This document shows, one piece after another, positions 1 to 5,145 of a stretch of 5,962 nucleotides of DNA. The translations under genes and the position numbers were made by a program. Origin of the DNA: DATEPR01 sp036503065 (lineage in GTDB: Bacteria; Actinomycetota; Actinomycetes; Mycobacteriales; Pseudonocardiaceae); contig DASXXM010000618.1 of NCBI GenBank assembly GCA_036503065.1, forward strand, positions 1-5,962, in the 5' to 3' direction. Under the pieces are notes generated by a model that ran no database searches, was not told where the DNA came from, and worked only from the letters and a program-made list of their open reading frames with translations. How positions within the stretch are numbered: position 1 is the first letter of the stretch; every line of letters begins with the position of its first letter.

Positions 1-74
1 CGATGGACTAGCGTTGGTGACCATCCGTATGCCGGTATCGCACCGACGCACCAGCCTAGGGAGTTGGAAACCCG
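1..74 (+). promoter_or_regulatory. Leader region of the Pro/Gln-rich membrane protein gene
   Basis: Short non-coding stretch before the ATG at 75. TAGCGT at 9-14 fits the TANNNT pattern of an actinobacterial -10 box and would give a leader of roughly 50 nt. TTGGTG at 14-19 followed 16 nt later by TATCGC at 36-41 is a weaker alternative. GGGAG at 59-63 is the likely ribosome binding site, about 11 nt before the ATG, which is slightly long. An ATG-GAC-TAG near position 3 could be the end of an upstream gene but cannot be judged from so few bases. Confidence 0.3.
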
Positions 75-1331
75 ATGAGTTCTCCACAGCCGCCCGAGTT
101 CTCCCCTGGTCAGGGTGGCGGCCATACCCCGCAGGGCGACAATCCGGCCCTGGCCGACTCGGGTCCGACCCAGGCCGTGCAGCCGGGGCAGGGCAACACC
201 CCGGAAGCCACCCAGGTGGTGCGCCCCGGACAGTCCGCAGGCCCGCCCAACCCGTTCCCCGAGGCCACCCAGGTGGTCGCGCCGGGACAGCAAAATCCCA
301 ACTACGGCCAGTATGCTGCCGGCGTGCAACCACCCGCGCCCGGCGCCCCGCAGCAACCGGGCTGGAACCCGGGCGCCCAACAGCAGCCGCCGATGCCCGG
401 CTACGGCCAACAGCCGGGTTATCCACAGCAGCAGCCGGGTTACCCGCAGCAGGCGCCCGGCTACCCGGCCCCAGGGCAGCAGTCCGGGTACGGCCAGCCG
501 GTTTACGGCCAGCAACCCGGCTACGGCCAGCAGTCCGCCTACCCCGGCTACGCACCCGGCGGTGTCGCGACGCCGATGGACACCAACAAGGTCATCAGCA
601 TGGTCGTGCTCGGTGTCGCCGCGGTGATGTCGCTGATCGCCGCCATCCTGACGATCACGGTGTGGTCGGACGCCACCAGCGCCCCCGACCCGTGTGCCGG
701 GCTGACCGGCGCGGAGGCGAGCGCGTGCAGCCAGCTCGCGCAAAGTGTTTCGCTGCCGACCGCCGCGCTCATCTACTTCATCGTGCTGATCGTCGGCGGC
801 GTCGCCGGTGTGGCGGGCACGGTGCTGATCTTCCTGAAGAACGAGATCGGGAAGCTCGCGATCATCGGTGGTGGCGCGTTGCTGCTGCTGTTCTCGATCA
901 TCTTCATGGCCCAGTACACGTCCCTCGGCCGGATCGTGTACGACCTGATCGCCGGTGTCGTGGTCGCCGGCATCGGTGCGTTGGCGTTCTTCCCGCAGAC
1001 CAGGGCGTACCTCGGCCTGCCGGGCGGGCCCGTGGCGCAGGCGGGTTACGGCCAGGTCGGCGGCTTCGGTCAGCCCCCCAACCCGTACGCCCAGCAACAG
1101 CCCTACGGCCAGCAGCCCTACGGCGCGCAACCCGGCCAGTACCAACAGCCACAGCCGGGCCAGTACCAGCAACCCGGCCAGTACCAACAGCCGCAACCGC
1201 AGCCCGGCCAGTACCAACAGCCCGGCACCGGGGGCTTCCCGCAGCAGGGTCCGCCGTCGGGCGGTTTCCAACAGCAGCAGCCCGGCGGCTACGGCCAACC
1301 ACCGCAGCAGCAGCCACCACCGCAGTGGTGA
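75..1331 (+). CDS. Pro/Gln-rich four-helix membrane protein, in the position of mycobacterial pra
   Basis: A 418-residue protein with an unusual plan. Residues 1-165 are low-complexity and rich in Pro, Gln, Gly and Tyr. Residues about 173-197, 229-254, 260-279 and 288-306 are four hydrophobic helices. Residues 318-418 are a second low-complexity arm built on GQYQQP units. The loop between helices 1 and 2 (about 198-228) carries two cysteines, C207 and C218, and should lie outside the membrane if both arms are cytoplasmic; a disulfide there is likely. Three similar stretches in the N-terminal arm share a TQ(A/V)V-x-PGQ core (threonines at 32, 46, 65). The gene lies directly before metB, where mycobacteria have pra (proline-rich antigen). 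I do not see the RDD-type membrane domain of Pra here, so homology to Pra is not claimed. The ATG at 75 has GGGAG upstream at 59-63. Function unknown; a cell-envelope scaffold role is only a guess. Being a real gene is well supported by the helices and codon use. Confidence 0.85.
   Translation: MSSPQPPEFSPGQGGGHTPQGDNPALADSGPTQAVQPGQGNTPEATQVVRPGQSAGPPNPFPEATQVVAPGQQNPNYGQYAAGVQPPAPGAPQQPGWNPGAQQQPPMPGYGQQPGYPQQQPGYPQQAPGYPAPGQQSGYGQPVYGQQPGYGQQSAYPGYAPGGVATPMDTNKVISMVVLGVAAVMSLIAAILTITVWSDATSAPDPCAGLTGAEASACSQLAQSVSLPTAALIYFIVLIVGGVAGVAGTVLIFLKNEIGKLAIIGGGALLLLFSIIFMAQYTSLGRIVYDLIAGVVVAGIGALAFFPQTRAYLGLPGGPVAQAGYGQVGGFGQPPNPYAQQQPYGQQPYGAQPGQYQQPQPGQYQQPGQYQQPQPQPGQYQQPGTGGFPQQGPPSGGFQQQQPGGYGQPPQQQPPPQW
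399..551 (+). repeat. Degenerate GYGQQP / GYPQQ coding repeats (N-terminal arm)
   Basis: Encodes residues about 109-159 of the Pro/Gln-rich protein as irregular copies of Gly-Tyr-(Gly/Pro)-Gln-Gln-Pro. The DNA repeats are imperfect, with synonymous differences, so this is an aged coding repeat rather than a recent expansion. Tyrosines recur every 5-9 residues, typical of prion-like or phase-separating low-complexity segments (inference). Confidence 0.7.
1131..1223 (+). repeat. Four PGQYQQP coding repeats (C-terminal arm)
   Basis: Four copies of a unit encoding Pro-Gly-Gln-Tyr-Gln-Gln-Pro (residues 353-383) with variable Gln-Pro spacers. At DNA level each is close to CCCGGCCAGTACCAACAGCC. The near-identity of units suggests slippage or recombination within this arm, and copy number may vary between strains. 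Confidence 0.75.
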
Positions 1332-1334
1332 CCA

Positions 1335-1365
1335 CTACGGCCCCCGCTTCCGGCGGGGGCCGTAG
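1335..1365 (+). terminator. Terminator-like hairpin after the Pro/Gln-rich protein gene
   Basis: CTACGGCCCCCGC (1335-1347) and GCGGGGGCCGTAG (1353-1365) form a perfect 13-bp stem with a 5-nt TTCCG loop, starting 3 nt after the stop codon of the upstream gene. There is no U-tract, which is common for actinobacterial hairpin terminators. Its right arm overlaps the proposed metB -10 box (1363-1368), so terminator and next promoter share bases. It could also act as an attenuator between the two genes. Confidence 0.7.
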
Positions 1366-1368
1366 CAT
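1363..1368 (+). promoter_or_regulatory. Candidate -10 box of a leaderless metB promoter
   Basis: TAGCAT fits the TANNNT pattern of actinobacterial -10 elements. It ends 6 nt before the metB ATG at 1375, the distance at which transcription would begin on the A of the start codon. No Shine-Dalgarno sequence precedes the ATG, which agrees with a leaderless mRNA. No convincing -35 box is seen, because that position falls in the hairpin before it. Confidence 0.5.
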
Positions 1369-1374
1369 TGTCGT

Positions 1375-2589
1375 ATGACGGACAGTTCCAACTCGGACAG
1401 TGCTGCCTCGACTGGGGCTTCCTCGACCGGGGCTTCTTCGGCCGGCCGGCCCAGGACCGGGTTCGCCACCAGGGCGATTCACGCCGGCCAGGACCCGGAT
1501 CCGGCCACCGGCTCGGTGATCGTGCCCATCCACGCCACGTCCACGTACGCCCAGGACGGCGTCGGCGGCCTGCGTTCCGGTTACGAGTACTCGCGTACCG
1601 GCAACCCGACCCGCACCGCGCTGGAGGAGTGCCTTGCCGCGCTGGAGAACGGCCGGTTCGCCCGCGCGTTCGCCTCCGGTATGGCTGCCACCGACGTGTT
1701 CCTGCGGGCCGTGTGCCGCCCGGGTGACCACATCGTCATCCCCGACGACGCGTACGGTGGCACGTTCCGTCTGGTGGACAAGGTGTTGCGACTCTGGGGC
1801 ATCGAGCACACGCCCGTCGCACTGTCCGATGTGGACGCCGTCCGCGCGGCATGCCGGCCCAACACCAAGGTGGTGTGGTGCGAGACACCCACCAACCCGA
1901 TGCTCAACATCGCGGACATCGCCGCCCTGTCGAGCGTCGCGCACGACGCGGGTGCCCGGCTGCTGGTGGACAACACGTTCGCGTCGCCCTACCTCCAGCA
2001 GCCGCTGGAACTGGGCGCGGACGTCGTGCTGCACTCCACCACCAAGTACGTCGGCGGCCACTCCGACGTCGTCGGCGGCGCACTGGTCACCTCGGAGGCC
2101 GAACTCGCCGAGCAGATCGCGTTCCTGCAGAACGCCGGCGGCGGGGTACCCGGCCCGTTCGACGCGTGGCTGACCCTGCGCGGCCTCAAGACGCTGGCGA
2201 TCCGGATGGAGCAGCACAGCGACAACGCCGAGCGGGTGGTCGAGTTCCTCACCCGGCACCCGAAGGTGACCCGCGTGTACTACCCGGGCCTGGCCGACCA
2301 CCCCGGCCACGAGGTCGCGGCCAAGCAGATGCGGCGCTTCGGCGGCATGGTGTCGTTCACCGTGGCCGGCGGCGAAGCGGCCGCATTGGACGTGTGCCGG
2401 CGGACGCGGCTGTTCACGCTGGCCGAGTCACTGGGCGGGGTCGAGTCGCTGATCGAGCACCCCGGCCGGATGACGCACGCCAGCGTCGCCGACTCGGCTC
2501 TCGAGGTGCCCAGCGACCTGATCCGGCTGTCGGTCGGCATCGAGGACGCCGACGACCTGGTCGAGGACCTGCGCATCGCCCTGGACTGA
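1375..2589 (+). CDS. metB: Cystathionine gamma-synthase, PLP-dependent
   Basis: Joins an activated homoserine (O-succinyl or O-acetyl) to cysteine to make cystathionine, the entry to methionine from cysteine; a cytoplasmic homotetramer in this family. The 404-residue protein shows the whole Cys/Met-metabolism PLP fold. YEYSRTGNPTR (70-80) supplies phosphate contacts from the neighbouring subunit, SGMAAT is at 101-106, Tyr127 in DDAYGGT stacks on the cofactor, and Asp199 in VDNTFASP holds the pyridine nitrogen. Lys224 in HSTTKYVGGHSD is the Schiff-base lysine, and LAESLGGVESLIEHP (349-363) completes the active site. Length exceeds the usual 385-390 because of a 24-residue Ser/Thr/Gly/Ala-rich N-terminal extension. 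No other in-frame ATG lies near the core start and no Shine-Dalgarno is present, so ATG 1375 is kept as a leaderless start. Cystathionine gamma-lyase is the main alternative within the family. The neighbourhood (pra position before, greA nearby) matches mycobacterial metB. Confidence 0.93.
   Translation: MTDSSNSDSAASTGASSTGASSAGRPRTGFATRAIHAGQDPDPATGSVIVPIHATSTYAQDGVGGLRSGYEYSRTGNPTRTALEECLAALENGRFARAFASGMAATDVFLRAVCRPGDHIVIPDDAYGGTFRLVDKVLRLWGIEHTPVALSDVDAVRAACRPNTKVVWCETPTNPMLNIADIAALSSVAHDAGARLLVDNTFASPYLQQPLELGADVVLHSTTKYVGGHSDVVGGALVTSEAELAEQIAFLQNAGGGVPGPFDAWLTLRGLKTLAIRMEQHSDNAERVVEFLTRHPKVTRVYYPGLADHPGHEVAAKQMRRFGGMVSFTVAGGEAAALDVCRRTRLFTLAESLGGVESLIEHPGRMTHASVADSALEVPSDLIRLSVGIEDADDLVEDLRIALD
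1406..1435 (+). repeat. Two 15-bp tandem repeats in the 5' end of metB
   Basis: CCTCGACTGGGGCTT (1406-1420) and CCTCGACCGGGGCTT (1421-1435) differ at one base, and a decayed third unit (9 of 15) follows at 1436-1450. They encode Ser-Thr-Gly-Ala-Ser units in the N-terminal extension of MetB. This looks like a recent in-frame duplication in a tail that the fold does not need. Confidence 0.7.
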
Positions 2590-2603
2590 ACCGCTGGATG
2601 GTG

Positions 2604-2846
2604 CTACGGACGGGCCTGGCCGGCCGCACCCGCGGCCGGCCCGGTGTTCGTGTTGGCCTCGGGCAGGTCCGCCTTGTCCACGCAGCCACCGACCAGTCTG
2701 GCGCTGACGCCCTGCCGCACGAAGTGGCCCGGGTCCGGGCAGGCGGCCTGGCTGACGGTGAACACGGCGGCGCCGCCGAGGGCGGCCGCGGCGACCACGG
2801 CGGCAAGCAGGGGGAGCACTCCAGCGGCGCGAGCCACGTGCGCCAT
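2604..2846 (-). CDS. Small exported or membrane-anchored protein, two cysteines, unknown function
   Basis: An 80-residue protein I cannot assign to a named family. The ATG at 2846 is chosen because GGGAGG lies 5 nt upstream; a longer in-frame version from 2936 lacks such a site and has no hydrophobic start. Residues about 8-32 are one hydrophobic Ala/Val/Leu stretch after a weakly basic start, so it is a signal peptide or membrane anchor. The following 45 residues hold two cysteines (C36 and C55) in CPDPGHFVRQG and RLVGGCVDKADLP, a likely disulfide in an oxidising compartment. The residues before C36 (SQAA) do not make a proper lipobox, so a lipoprotein is not supported. The tail is Gly/Ala-rich. 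The gene points the same way as hpd, 242 nt beyond it, and converges on metB with only 14 nt between stop codons. The strong ribosome binding site and sensible secretion layout support a real gene. Confidence 0.65.
   Translation of the reverse strand: MAHVARAAGVLPLLAAVVAAAALGGAAVFTVSQAACPDPGHFVRQGVSARLVGGCVDKADLPEANTNTGPAAGAAGQARP
2615..2644. terminator. GC-rich hairpin between convergent metB and the small-protein gene
   Basis: GGCCGGCCGC (2618-2627) and GCGGCCGGCC (2632-2641) form a perfect 10-bp stem with a 4-nt ACCC loop. After one mismatch it gains two more pairs (2615-2616 with 2643-2644). It lies 25 nt past the metB stop, so it can end the metB transcript. On the minus strand it lies inside the last codons of the 80-residue gene, encoding its Gly/Ala-rich tail. 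No U-tract on either side, so efficiency cannot be judged. Confidence 0.5.
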
Positions 2847-2892
2847 GCGACCTCCCGAAACGAACACCAACGACTGGTGGGATCCGCCAGCG

Positions 2893-2925
2893 ACCGGGCA
2901 GACTGCGCAGACCGCGGATTCGCGG
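2893..2925 (-). promoter_or_regulatory. Clustered palindromes upstream of the small-protein gene
   Basis: GCAGACTGC (2898-2906) is the palindromic core of a 19-base window (2893-2911) that matches the hpd/lrp intergenic palindrome at 15 of 19 positions. Directly beside it CCGCG-GATT-CGCGG (2912-2925) is a second inverted repeat. Both lie 47-79 nt before the start codon at 2846, where an operator would be expected. The rest of 2847-3088 shows no gene. Similarity to the other palindrome may be chance. Confidence 0.25.
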
Positions 2926-3054
2926 ACGTGCCGCATCCGCCCGGATACGGACCGCTCAGCATGAGGCTACCCTTCCCGGGCCGCACTCGTCGCCTGCCCG
3001 GGTCGGGCCTTAGTCCTTTCGTAGGAACGGGCTGCCGTGCTCGCGTGCGGTCAT

Positions 3055-3088
3055 GGAAACCTGAGATTGTGCTGTGCGTTCGGTTTCC
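3055..3088 (-). terminator. Weak hairpin directly after the hpd stop codon
   Basis: GGAAACC (3055-3061) and GGTTTCC (3082-3088) can pair as a 7-bp stem with a 20-nt loop, the first arm (minus-strand sense) abutting the hpd stop codon. There is no T-tract and the loop is long, so it is a poor intrinsic terminator. It may only protect the mRNA end, or mean nothing. No better terminator is seen before the small-protein gene, so read-through from hpd is possible. Confidence 0.25.
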
Positions 3089-4288
3089 TCAAAGGTTTCC
3101 GCGTCGCTCCTGTTCGCGCTCGATCGCCTCGAACAGCGCCTTGAAGTTGCCCTTGCCGAAACCGAGCGAACCGTGCCGCTCGATCAGCTCGTAGAACACC
3201 GTCGGCCGGTCGCCGATCGGTCGGGTGAAGATCTGCAGCAGGTAGCCGTCCTCGTCGCGGTCCACCAGGATGCCCCGCCGGGACAGTTCCTCGATGGGCA
3301 CCCGGACGGTGCCGATCCGTTCGCGCAGCTCGGGATCCGTGTAGTACGACGCGGGAGTCGCCAGGAACTCGACGCCCGCCGCGGTCATCCGGTCGACCGT
3401 GCCCAGGATGTCGTTGGTGGCCAACGCGATGTGCTGCACACCGGCGCCCGCGTAGAACTCGAGGTATTCGTCTATCTGCGACTTGCGCTTGCTGATCGCC
3501 GGTTCGTTGAGTGGAAATTTCACCCGGTGGTTGCCGCAGGCGACGACTTTGCTCATCAGCGCGGAGTACTCGGTGGCGATGTCGTCGCCGACGAACTCGG
3601 CCATGTTCACGAAGCCCATCACCCGGTGGTACCAGTCCACCCACTGGTCCATCCTGCCCAGCTCGACATTGCCGACGCAGTGGTCGATCGCCTGGAACAT
3701 GCGCTTTGGCCTGCCGTCCACCAGGGGGTGTTCGCCGGCGCGGGCCTCGTAGCCCGGCAGGTAAGGCCCGGTGTAGTCGGTCCGGTCGACCAGCGTGTGG
3801 CGGGTCTCGCCATAGGTGGCGATCGCCGCCATGCGCACGGTGCCGTGCTCGTCGGACACGTCGTGCGGCTCGGCCAGAATCGTCGCGCCCTGCGTGCGGG
3901 CGTGCCGAACGCACCGGTCCACGTCGGTGACCTCGATCGCGAGGTCGACAACGCCGTCGCCGTGCCGCCGGTGGTGGTCGGCCATGTCGCTGTCCGGCCG
4001 GACGGCGCCGTTGATCACGAACCGCGCGGACCCCGAGGCCAACACGAACGACTTGTGGTCGCGATCGCCCGTCTCCGGCCCGGAGTAGGCCACCAGCCGC
4101 ATACCGAACGCCTGCTGGTAGTACCAGGCCGTCTGCGTGGCGTTGCCGACCACGAAGACCACCGCGTCCATCGCCCGAACCGGGAACGGATCCGAGGTCT
4201 CGTCGTAGTCGACCAGCCCGACGAGCTGCCTGAGCTGGTCGAAGCTCACCTCGTCCATACCGGCCGGACCGTGCAGCGTCTCGGTCAC
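3089..4288 (-). CDS. hpd: 4-hydroxyphenylpyruvate dioxygenase
   Basis: Fe(II) enzyme turning 4-hydroxyphenylpyruvate into homogentisate and CO2, the second step of tyrosine breakdown; cytoplasmic. The 399-residue protein has two vicinal-oxygen-chelate domains, about 37-170 and 198-355. The iron-binding triad is visible as His203 (AIDHCVGNVE), His286 (GVQHIALATNDI) and Glu367 (TVFYELIERHG). PLNEPA (259-264) and the C-terminal gating helix GFGKGNFKALFEAIEREQ (376-393) are typical of HPPD and argue against the shorter hydroxymandelate synthases of glycopeptide producers. The GTG at 4288 is the start: AGGAGG lies 5 nt upstream, and the protein then has the family length. Longer in-frame reading to 4603 would run antisense across the regulator gene, and the ATG at 4258 has no ribosome binding site. 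An out-of-frame ATG at 4293 stops after two codons and touches the AGGAGG, so it is not a start. Divergent from the Lrp-type regulator, which probably controls it. Confidence 0.95.
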   Translation of the reverse strand: MTETLHGPAGMDEVSFDQLRQLVGLVDYDETSDPFPVRAMDAVVFVVGNATQTAWYYQQAFGMRLVAYSGPETGDRDHKSFVLASGSARFVINGAVRPDSDMADHHRRHGDGVVDLAIEVTDVDRCVRHARTQGATILAEPHDVSDEHGTVRMAAIATYGETRHTLVDRTDYTGPYLPGYEARAGEHPLVDGRPKRMFQAIDHCVGNVELGRMDQWVDWYHRVMGFVNMAEFVGDDIATEYSALMSKVVACGNHRVKFPLNEPAISKRKSQIDEYLEFYAGAGVQHIALATNDILGTVDRMTAAGVEFLATPASYYTDPELRERIGTVRVPIEELSRRGILVDRDEDGYLLQIFTRPIGDRPTVFYELIERHGSLGFGKGNFKALFEAIEREQERRGNL

Positions 4289-4445
4289 GGCATCCTCCTC
4301 AGATTGTGCTCCGTAGGTAGCCAAGGATGGATCTGCCATGCAGAATGAGCAAGGGATGCGCTGATAACTGCGCAGACTGCACAGTAAACGTTGGGTTCGC
4401 CTCGCCACAATGGACAGCCTGCCCACCCCGTCACGGAGCACGGCG
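4289..4445. promoter_or_regulatory. Divergent promoter region of hpd and the Lrp-type regulator
   Basis: 157 nt between the two start codons must hold both promoters. It is less GC-rich than its surroundings and contains one strong palindrome (4367-4385). I could not pick convincing -35/-10 pairs for either direction. The hpd ribosome binding site (AGGAGG, complement of 4294-4299) and the regulator's GGAG (4435-4438) mark its edges. Confidence 0.6.
4367..4385. promoter_or_regulatory. 19-bp palindrome, candidate operator of the Lrp-type regulator
   Basis: ACTGCGCAGACTGCACAGT reads the same on both strands except for one base pair (positions 5/15) around a central A: eight of nine pairs match. 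It lies 78 nt from the hpd start and 60 nt from the regulator start. Lrp/AsnC dimers commonly bind 13-19-bp palindromes in the divergent region beside their own gene, so this is the best operator candidate. The link to this regulator is inference. Confidence 0.55.
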
Positions 4446-4940
4446 ATGACCGAACCGGAACCAACCGACCCGCTGGACGAACTGGACGCCCGCCTGCTGC
4501 TGTTGCTGACCGACGAGCCGCGCCTGAATGTCCTGGAATGCTCCCGTCGCCTTGCCGTCGCGCGCGGCACGGTGCAGGCCAGACTGGACAAGCTGGTGGC
4601 CAAGGGTGTTCTCGGCGGCTTTCCGCCCGCGCTCGACCTGGCCGCGATGGGCTACGGCCTGACCGCGTTCGCCGTGGTCGAGATAGCCCAGGGCTTCCGA
4701 GCCGAAGTGTCCGAACGGCTGACCGCCATCCCGGAGGTTTGCGAAGTCCACGCGACCACCGGCCAGGGTGATCTGCTGGTCCGCATGGTCGCCAGGTCGA
4801 ACGCGGACCTCCAGCGCGTGATCGACGAGGTGGTGGACGTGGCAGGCGTACACCACCTGGCGTCGTCGATCGCCCTGTCCACCCCGATCCCGATGCGCGT
4901 CCGCCCACTACTGGAACGCCTGATCCCGGGACAGCCCTGA
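4446..4940 (+). CDS. Lrp/AsnC-family transcriptional regulator, likely controls hpd
   Basis: A 164-residue protein with both family parts. The N-terminal winged helix-turn-helix covers about residues 11-58 (DELDARLLLLLTDEPRLNVL, then ECSRRLAVARGTVQARLDKL, then a wing starting at AKGVLGGF). The C-terminal RAM effector domain runs from about 66 to 148, with the conserved turn TTGQGDLLVRM at 104-114. RAM domains usually bind amino acids and drive octamer assembly; tyrosine or 4-hydroxyphenylpyruvate would be natural ligands here, by inference from the neighbour. ATG 4446 is preferred because GGAG (4435-4438) lies 7 nt before it; ATG 4410 has no ribosome binding site. From memory, Streptomyces coelicolor hppD is controlled by a pair of regulators named HpdA and HpdR; whether this protein is an orthologue of either cannot be decided here. 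It is transcribed divergently from hpd with a shared palindrome, so self-control is likely. Confidence 0.9.
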   Translation: MTEPEPTDPLDELDARLLLLLTDEPRLNVLECSRRLAVARGTVQARLDKLVAKGVLGGFPPALDLAAMGYGLTAFAVVEIAQGFRAEVSERLTAIPEVCEVHATTGQGDLLVRMVARSNADLQRVIDEVVDVAGVHHLASSIALSTPIPMRVRPLLERLIPGQP

Positions 4941-4949
4941 CCTGACGCC

Positions 4950-5145
4950 GCGCACCTGCTGATCCGGCCCGTCCCGCACCTTCAGACCCAGTCAGGCTGC
5001 CACATTCAACAACCCACCGGCTTCAACCCGGCCAGCTCTCAAGCCAATTCACACCACACCGCGATTCGGCCAGACCAAATCCGCCTGCCCACAGCCCGCC
5101 ACCGCGCAAATCCGCCGCCACCCCAAAAAACGACCAACCCTTCCT
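4950..5145 (+). terminator. C-rich, G-poor tract after the regulator gene: Rho-type terminator candidate
   Basis: Most of 4941-5256 holds no gene. On the + strand a hand count over 4981-5140 gives about 46% C and only about 16% G, unlike the surrounding coding DNA. A long C>G bubble of unstructured RNA just after a stop codon is the signature of Rho loading sites. No hairpin with a U-tract follows the regulator gene on this strand. The opposite strand is correspondingly G/T-rich. Confidence 0.35.

Noticed and set aside
419..427. TTATCCACA, a perfect E. coli-type DnaA box, inside the Pro/Gln-rich protein gene
   Set aside because: It is a single copy within Gly-Tyr-Pro-Gln repeat codons, so it is most likely incidental.
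14..1378. 454-residue open frame overlapping the Pro/Gln-rich protein gene in another frame
   Set aside because: Arg/Ala/Pro-rich translation without domains or helices, no ribosome binding site, and it arises from high-GC third positions of the real gene. The real frame has clear membrane helices.
904..2310. Long minus-strand open frame (468 residues) antisense to metB and the upstream gene
   Set aside because: It crosses a terminator and two well-supported genes, and its translation shows the composition of an antisense shadow.
2674..2682. TTGTCCACG, eight of nine to the DnaA box, inside the small-protein gene
   Set aside because: It encodes Val-Asp-Lys on the other strand; such near-matches are common in coding GC-rich DNA.
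2847..3088. Possible extra small gene or RNA gene between the small-protein gene and hpd
   Set aside because: Frames here are extensions or shadows of neighbours without ribosome binding sites, and no tRNA or riboswitch-like fold was recognised.
1851..3194. 447-residue plus-strand frame overlapping metB, the small gene and the end of hpd
   Set aside because: Arg/Gly/Ala-rich shadow of metB continuing into non-coding DNA; no recognisable domain.
3089..4288. Hydroxymandelate synthase (glycopeptide biosynthesis) instead of HPPD
   Set aside because: The length, PLNEPA motif and C-terminal helix are those of HPPD, and no glycopeptide genes are nearby.
4285..4293. Two-codon upstream frame (ATG-CCG-TGA) overlapping the hpd GTG start
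   Set aside because: The ATG directly touches AGGAGG, which leaves no room for initiation; it is probably incidental.
3061..4310. AGATTGTGCT present both just after the hpd stop (3064-3073) and just before its ribosome binding site (4301-4310), as if hpd were a flanked cassette
   Set aside because: A shared 10-mer is expected many times by chance within 6 kb; no longer repeat or target-site pattern extends it.
4289..4603. Upstream extension of hpd by 105 residues to an ATG at 4603
   Set aside because: It would overlap the regulator gene antisense, gives a Ser/Arg-rich non-homologous segment, and ignores the strong AGGAGG-GTG start at 4288.
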